From the NCBI GenBank assembly GCA_030248065.1, contig JASAMV010002901.1, positions 1-64,000 on the forward strand: 64,000 nt of DNA, in the 5' to 3' direction. Every line of letters begins with the position of its first letter. Position 1 is the first letter of the stretch. The DNA comes from Rhynchonema sp. JSB1_4 (Eukaryota; Nematoda; Chromadorea; Monhysterida; Xyalidae). The notes beneath the pieces are model-generated. The model was not told the DNA's origin and ran no database searches. It was given only the letters and a program-made list of their open reading frames with translations. This document shows, piece after piece, positions 61,501 to 64,000 of the stretch. Position numbers and translations under genes: made by a program.

Positions 61501-61617
61501 AAGTTCTAATTGATTTCGTTTGTCGTTAGGTACAACCAGGGTCATGATTTTGGAGCACTCAATGTTTTGGGTAATTTGCATGAAACGTTGTTTGTATCGG
61601 TCGTCGATTGAATTCGT
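58570..61617. other. Upstream region of paramyosin, no gene seen
   Basis: This 3 kb should include the paramyosin promoter and 5' UTR. Frames on both strands lack family features. A TGATGTTTCA copy lies at 61167-61176. Confidence 0.45.
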
Positions 61618-62406
61618 TCACGGTGAGGGCGGTGGCGTACCGGTGCCTTTCCTTGGGTCACGTGGCTTCCTTCCGTCACTTTGTACAGCCGCTACCAATC
61701 TCGACGCCTGATAAGTCAGTCAAATACAATTATTTATGTGTTATGATGACTACCACTGATCGGCATAACGTCAGATAATAGTGGCATGGCTGCCTCGCCA
61801 CAAAAGTTGAGCTTTTGTTTAGTTGATCGCAGGTTTTTTTTGAAACTGCACATGACATGTCTTGCGAAATTACACACTTAAGAAGTTATATAGTTGGGTT
61901 CCGGATTTAAAAACCCGCAAGATTTTACACCGCACATGCCACCTAATATGCATTACATTGTACAGTACCTGTTCAGCAGCGGCAGCAGCGGTGCGCGCCC
62001 TATCCCGTTCCTGTTTCATGGCCCGTTCATGTGCCTGTGCCTGCTTCTCTGCGTTCAATGACACTTCCAACAGAACCAGCTCGTTCTTCGCCGACTTCAG
62101 TCTCTCCTCTATGGATTTCTTTTCCTGAAAAAGATAACAATTTTATTTCATTACAGTCAAACTCTTTTAGGCAAGATCGTACACCTTCATGTTTTCAAGC
62201 ATTGTGTCTGTGGTCAGTGACTGATTATCTTGTCTGATAGCAACTAGTGTCGATTCAAAGTGAGCTCAATACCGAGCCATACGCACGTTTTCGTACGTCT
62301 TGATTTGTAATTTGAGTTCGTTTGCGCGTCTGATGCTTTCTCGGATTTCTTCTTTGTGTCGCTCGTCGGCCGACTTGCTGCTGCTGCCGCCACTAGCCAT
62401 TCTCAT
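61618..62406 (-). CDS. Small coiled-coil protein of unknown function, 4 exons
   Basis: Coding order is 62287-62406, 62185-62220, 61969-62124 and 61618-61707, all phase 0, giving 133 residues. The start is MRMASGGSSSKSADERHKEE; the middle (EIRESIRRANELKLQIKTYE, EKKSIEERLKSAKNELVLLE, KQAQAHERAMKQERDRA) is highly charged and helical and should form a coiled coil. The end is basic and proline-rich (GRKPRDPRKGTGTPPPSP). I do not recognise the family. Stathmin was considered because of size and helix charge, but its conserved N-terminal region is absent. Use of four phase-0 exons with good donors and acceptors supports a real gene. A further upstream exon cannot be excluded. Confidence 0.6.
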
Positions 62407-62832
62407 GCATCGATCGGGATACTGGCAAACACGATGAATTATGTACTTGGGCAAATAGCAGCGCAATACGCGATTTGGGTTTGGTGATCGGTGTGAATGC
62501 GAAAATGTGTCGCTTTTTTGAAAAAAATACCGTGGTGGCAGGCTTTTTCTCAAGTTCATTCGTTCTGGGAACAGATTTAGGTCCTTACCACGCACAAGCA
62601 ATGGCCTCCGATGCAGTGAGCAATGGCCCAAACACAGCACAATCGGATGCAAATTCATTTTATGGAGAGCTTTACACAAAAAAACTGCAAACCTAGTTTT
62701 ATCACAAATTAACCTGGGTATCATAACAGTTTATTGTTTGCTTATTTGCTATCACTTCTGTCCCTTTTGTTGTTTCTGCTTCATTGTACTTTTCCTTGTT
62801 CTTGTAGCGCATAGCGTTGTGAAGTTGCAGAG

Positions 62833-62904
62833 CTACCCCTTTAGCCTCTTTGCGTGAGCTCCCTTCAGGTTGTAGACACCCGACGGGTCTATGAAGTTAT
62901 AGAT
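62833..62904 (-). CDS. Possible terminal exon of an unidentified minus-strand gene
   Basis: After an acceptor TTTGCGTTTCAG the frame reads IYNFIDPSGVYNLKGAHAK, then RLKG and a stop: 23 residues with ordinary coding composition. No upstream exons that would join it were found between here and 63.8 kb, so it may be chance. Confidence 0.25.
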   Translation of the reverse strand: MYNFIDPSGVYNLKGAHAKRLKG

Positions 62905-62997
62905 CTGAAACGCAAATATTAAGAAACATGGGTGCCTTGCGACCACCAAACGGCTTCACCAAACAAAAGCAGACTTCGTCCGGCTGGAGACGGGCGA

Positions 62998-63172
62998 CTA
63001 ATTATACGGAAATCCACCCGACCGAGCACGCGTCCACGAGAGATACACCCGTTTTTCGTCGTCGCTGTGTGTTTTACTTGATTCAGGCTGGTGCCCAAGG
63101 CTAGGCCACAGCCTAACCGCAAGCCTAAGCCGCTTAAGCACACACAAAATGGGTGGACTTCCGTATAATTAG
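62998..63172. repeat. Inverted repeat with TTAGGC-like loop
   Basis: CTAATTATACGGAAATCCACC at the left is mirrored by GGGTGGACTTCCGTATAATTAG at the right, with AAGCCTAAGC-type words in the loop at 63100-63140. The layout resembles the foldback in the stomatin intron. Confidence 0.55.
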
Positions 63173-63862
63173 TCAATCTTGGCAGGGCCGACAGGTGGAT
63201 CATGGGCGCGACGTTCGCGAATATACTAAAAATTACAATCTTATCTTGCTGAAAATTACAATTTCAACAAAAACTTTTTGCGCGCCAATTGCAAATAAAG
63301 TTACCGAATATGATGCTAAAGCCCTCGGACCTGCGTTTCCACGAAGGATACAGCCAACACCAAGCACAACAGCAGGAATATGGGATTCGGTGAAGACGCG
63401 GGGAGCGTGAAACCTCGAAGAGAACTTGACTGCTCGCATCAACTGGTAAGATAACAAACTAATCCGTGCCCGAGGTGGGCGAGAGACCACACTAAACAAT
63501 TCCAGGGGGACTTTATTTTGAGAGCACGATTTCCGAAAAAGGCACTCACGCATTTGAGACCACCGCCCGAGAGCAAAATTCACCAGCGAATCTACCGGTG
63601 TCGTCAAAACTATACCTGGCACAACATTGTCATAACATGATGTGCATCCAAAGAGCCAGTATTAACACATGGTGTCAGTTCATTCAATCGTCAATCAGAT
63701 CAATGCACAAGTCAGAAAGTGTCACCAAAACGTTTCTTAGTCTCAAAATCATGCCACAATTTCATTAAAAAACAATAGGCCTGCCAAGAACCGAACTTGC
63801 ATGCAATCACTACAACATGGATTTGGAAACAGCCTTGCATCTATTTTTTTCAAAATTCACAG
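63173..63862. other. No recognised gene
   Basis: A minus-strand frame at 63233-63622 is open for 129 codons without identifiable motifs. Confidence 0.4.
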
Positions 63863-64000
63863 TTATTTTTTTACAGACACCGTCTTGGATGTCTTGTCAC
63901 TCTTCGAACTTTTGGTGGATGATTCTTTAGAGTCGTCGCTCGATTTCGACTGCTCCGTTTCTCTGTCCAAGTCCTTCACTTTCTTCGTACCCTTCGTTTT
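63863..64000 (-). CDS. 3' end of a gene with a Ser/Lys-rich tail, partial
   Basis: From the window edge the minus strand is open for 45 codons and ends in TAA at 63863-63865. The residues are mostly Lys, Ser, Asp and Thr (KVKDLDRETEQSKSSDDSKE, then SSTKSSKSDKTSK). The order and composition resemble the cytoplasmic tail of the lectin receptor, which has VEDLNNDKEAKQSKSRDSSD and then STTKSSGEDSTKSA. This suggests a related receptor gene continuing beyond the window. Low complexity alone could explain part of the likeness. Confidence 0.55.
   Translation of the reverse strand, partial: KTKGTKKVKDLDRETEQSKSSDDSKESSTKSSKSDKTSKTVSVKK

Noticed and set aside
1..64000. CRISPR arrays, operons with ribosome binding sites, prophage or plasmid features
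   Set aside because: Spliced genes with consistent GT-AG introns show this is animal nuclear DNA; regularly spaced repeats here are a minisatellite or transposons.

Overview
This is animal nuclear DNA: intron-rich protein genes on both strands, GT-AG introns that are mostly 50-250 bp, and many non-autonomous DNA transposons. The best guess is a nematode, perhaps a non-rhabditid one with many introns. The reasons are an 887-residue nematode-style paramyosin, a MEC-2-type stomatin, a tailless-type receptor with a [15 protein letters not shown] zinc-finger module, and interstitial arrays close to the nematode telomere unit TTAGGC. No species can be named from the sequence alone, and another ecdysozoan such as a tardigrade is not excluded. 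All gene models were assembled by hand from reading frames, splice signals and intron phase; no cDNA or database was consulted.

Layout. 1.2-3.5 kb (+): ceramide synthase. 5.2-7.3 kb (+): lysosomal aspartylglucosaminidase. 7.6-8.7 kb (+): a coiled-coil protein fused to a DESI/PPPDE cysteine peptidase domain. 9.4-17 kb (-): LTV1, a 40S ribosome assembly factor, whose 4.4 kb intron is filled with nested hAT-like miniature elements; related repeats run on to 18.8 kb. 20.9-23.2 kb (+): secreted or membrane-anchored M14 carboxypeptidase. 23.2-27 kb: no gene seen. 27.0-34.3 kb (+): tailless-type nuclear receptor with a 4.3 kb first intron and two possible 3' ends. 35.8-36.2 kb (+): weak serpin-like remnant. 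36.3-38.0 kb (-) and 39.5-42.1 kb (+): two divergent single-pass surface receptors (PAN/apple-sushi-TM and C-type lectin-sushi-EGF-TM). 45.6-49.8 kb (+): stomatin with two alternative N-terminal beginnings. 52.4-58.6 kb (-): 20-exon paramyosin. 61.6-62.4 kb (-): small coiled-coil protein. 63.9-64.0 kb (-): the last part of a gene whose Ser/Lys-rich tail resembles that of the lectin receptor.

The genes do not form one pathway; they are an ordinary mixture of housekeeping, muscle, developmental and surface genes. The most unusual signal is at the DNA level. A 10-mer, TGATGTTTCA, occurs exactly 20 times in either orientation, where about 0.1 would be expected by chance. Sixteen copies lie in introns, most of them close to a splice site. 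A second 11-mer, GCATGATAACA, also recurs in introns and is the core of a 33-bp intronic minisatellite. There is also a stack of nested hAT-like elements in which every insertion still shows its 8-bp target duplication.
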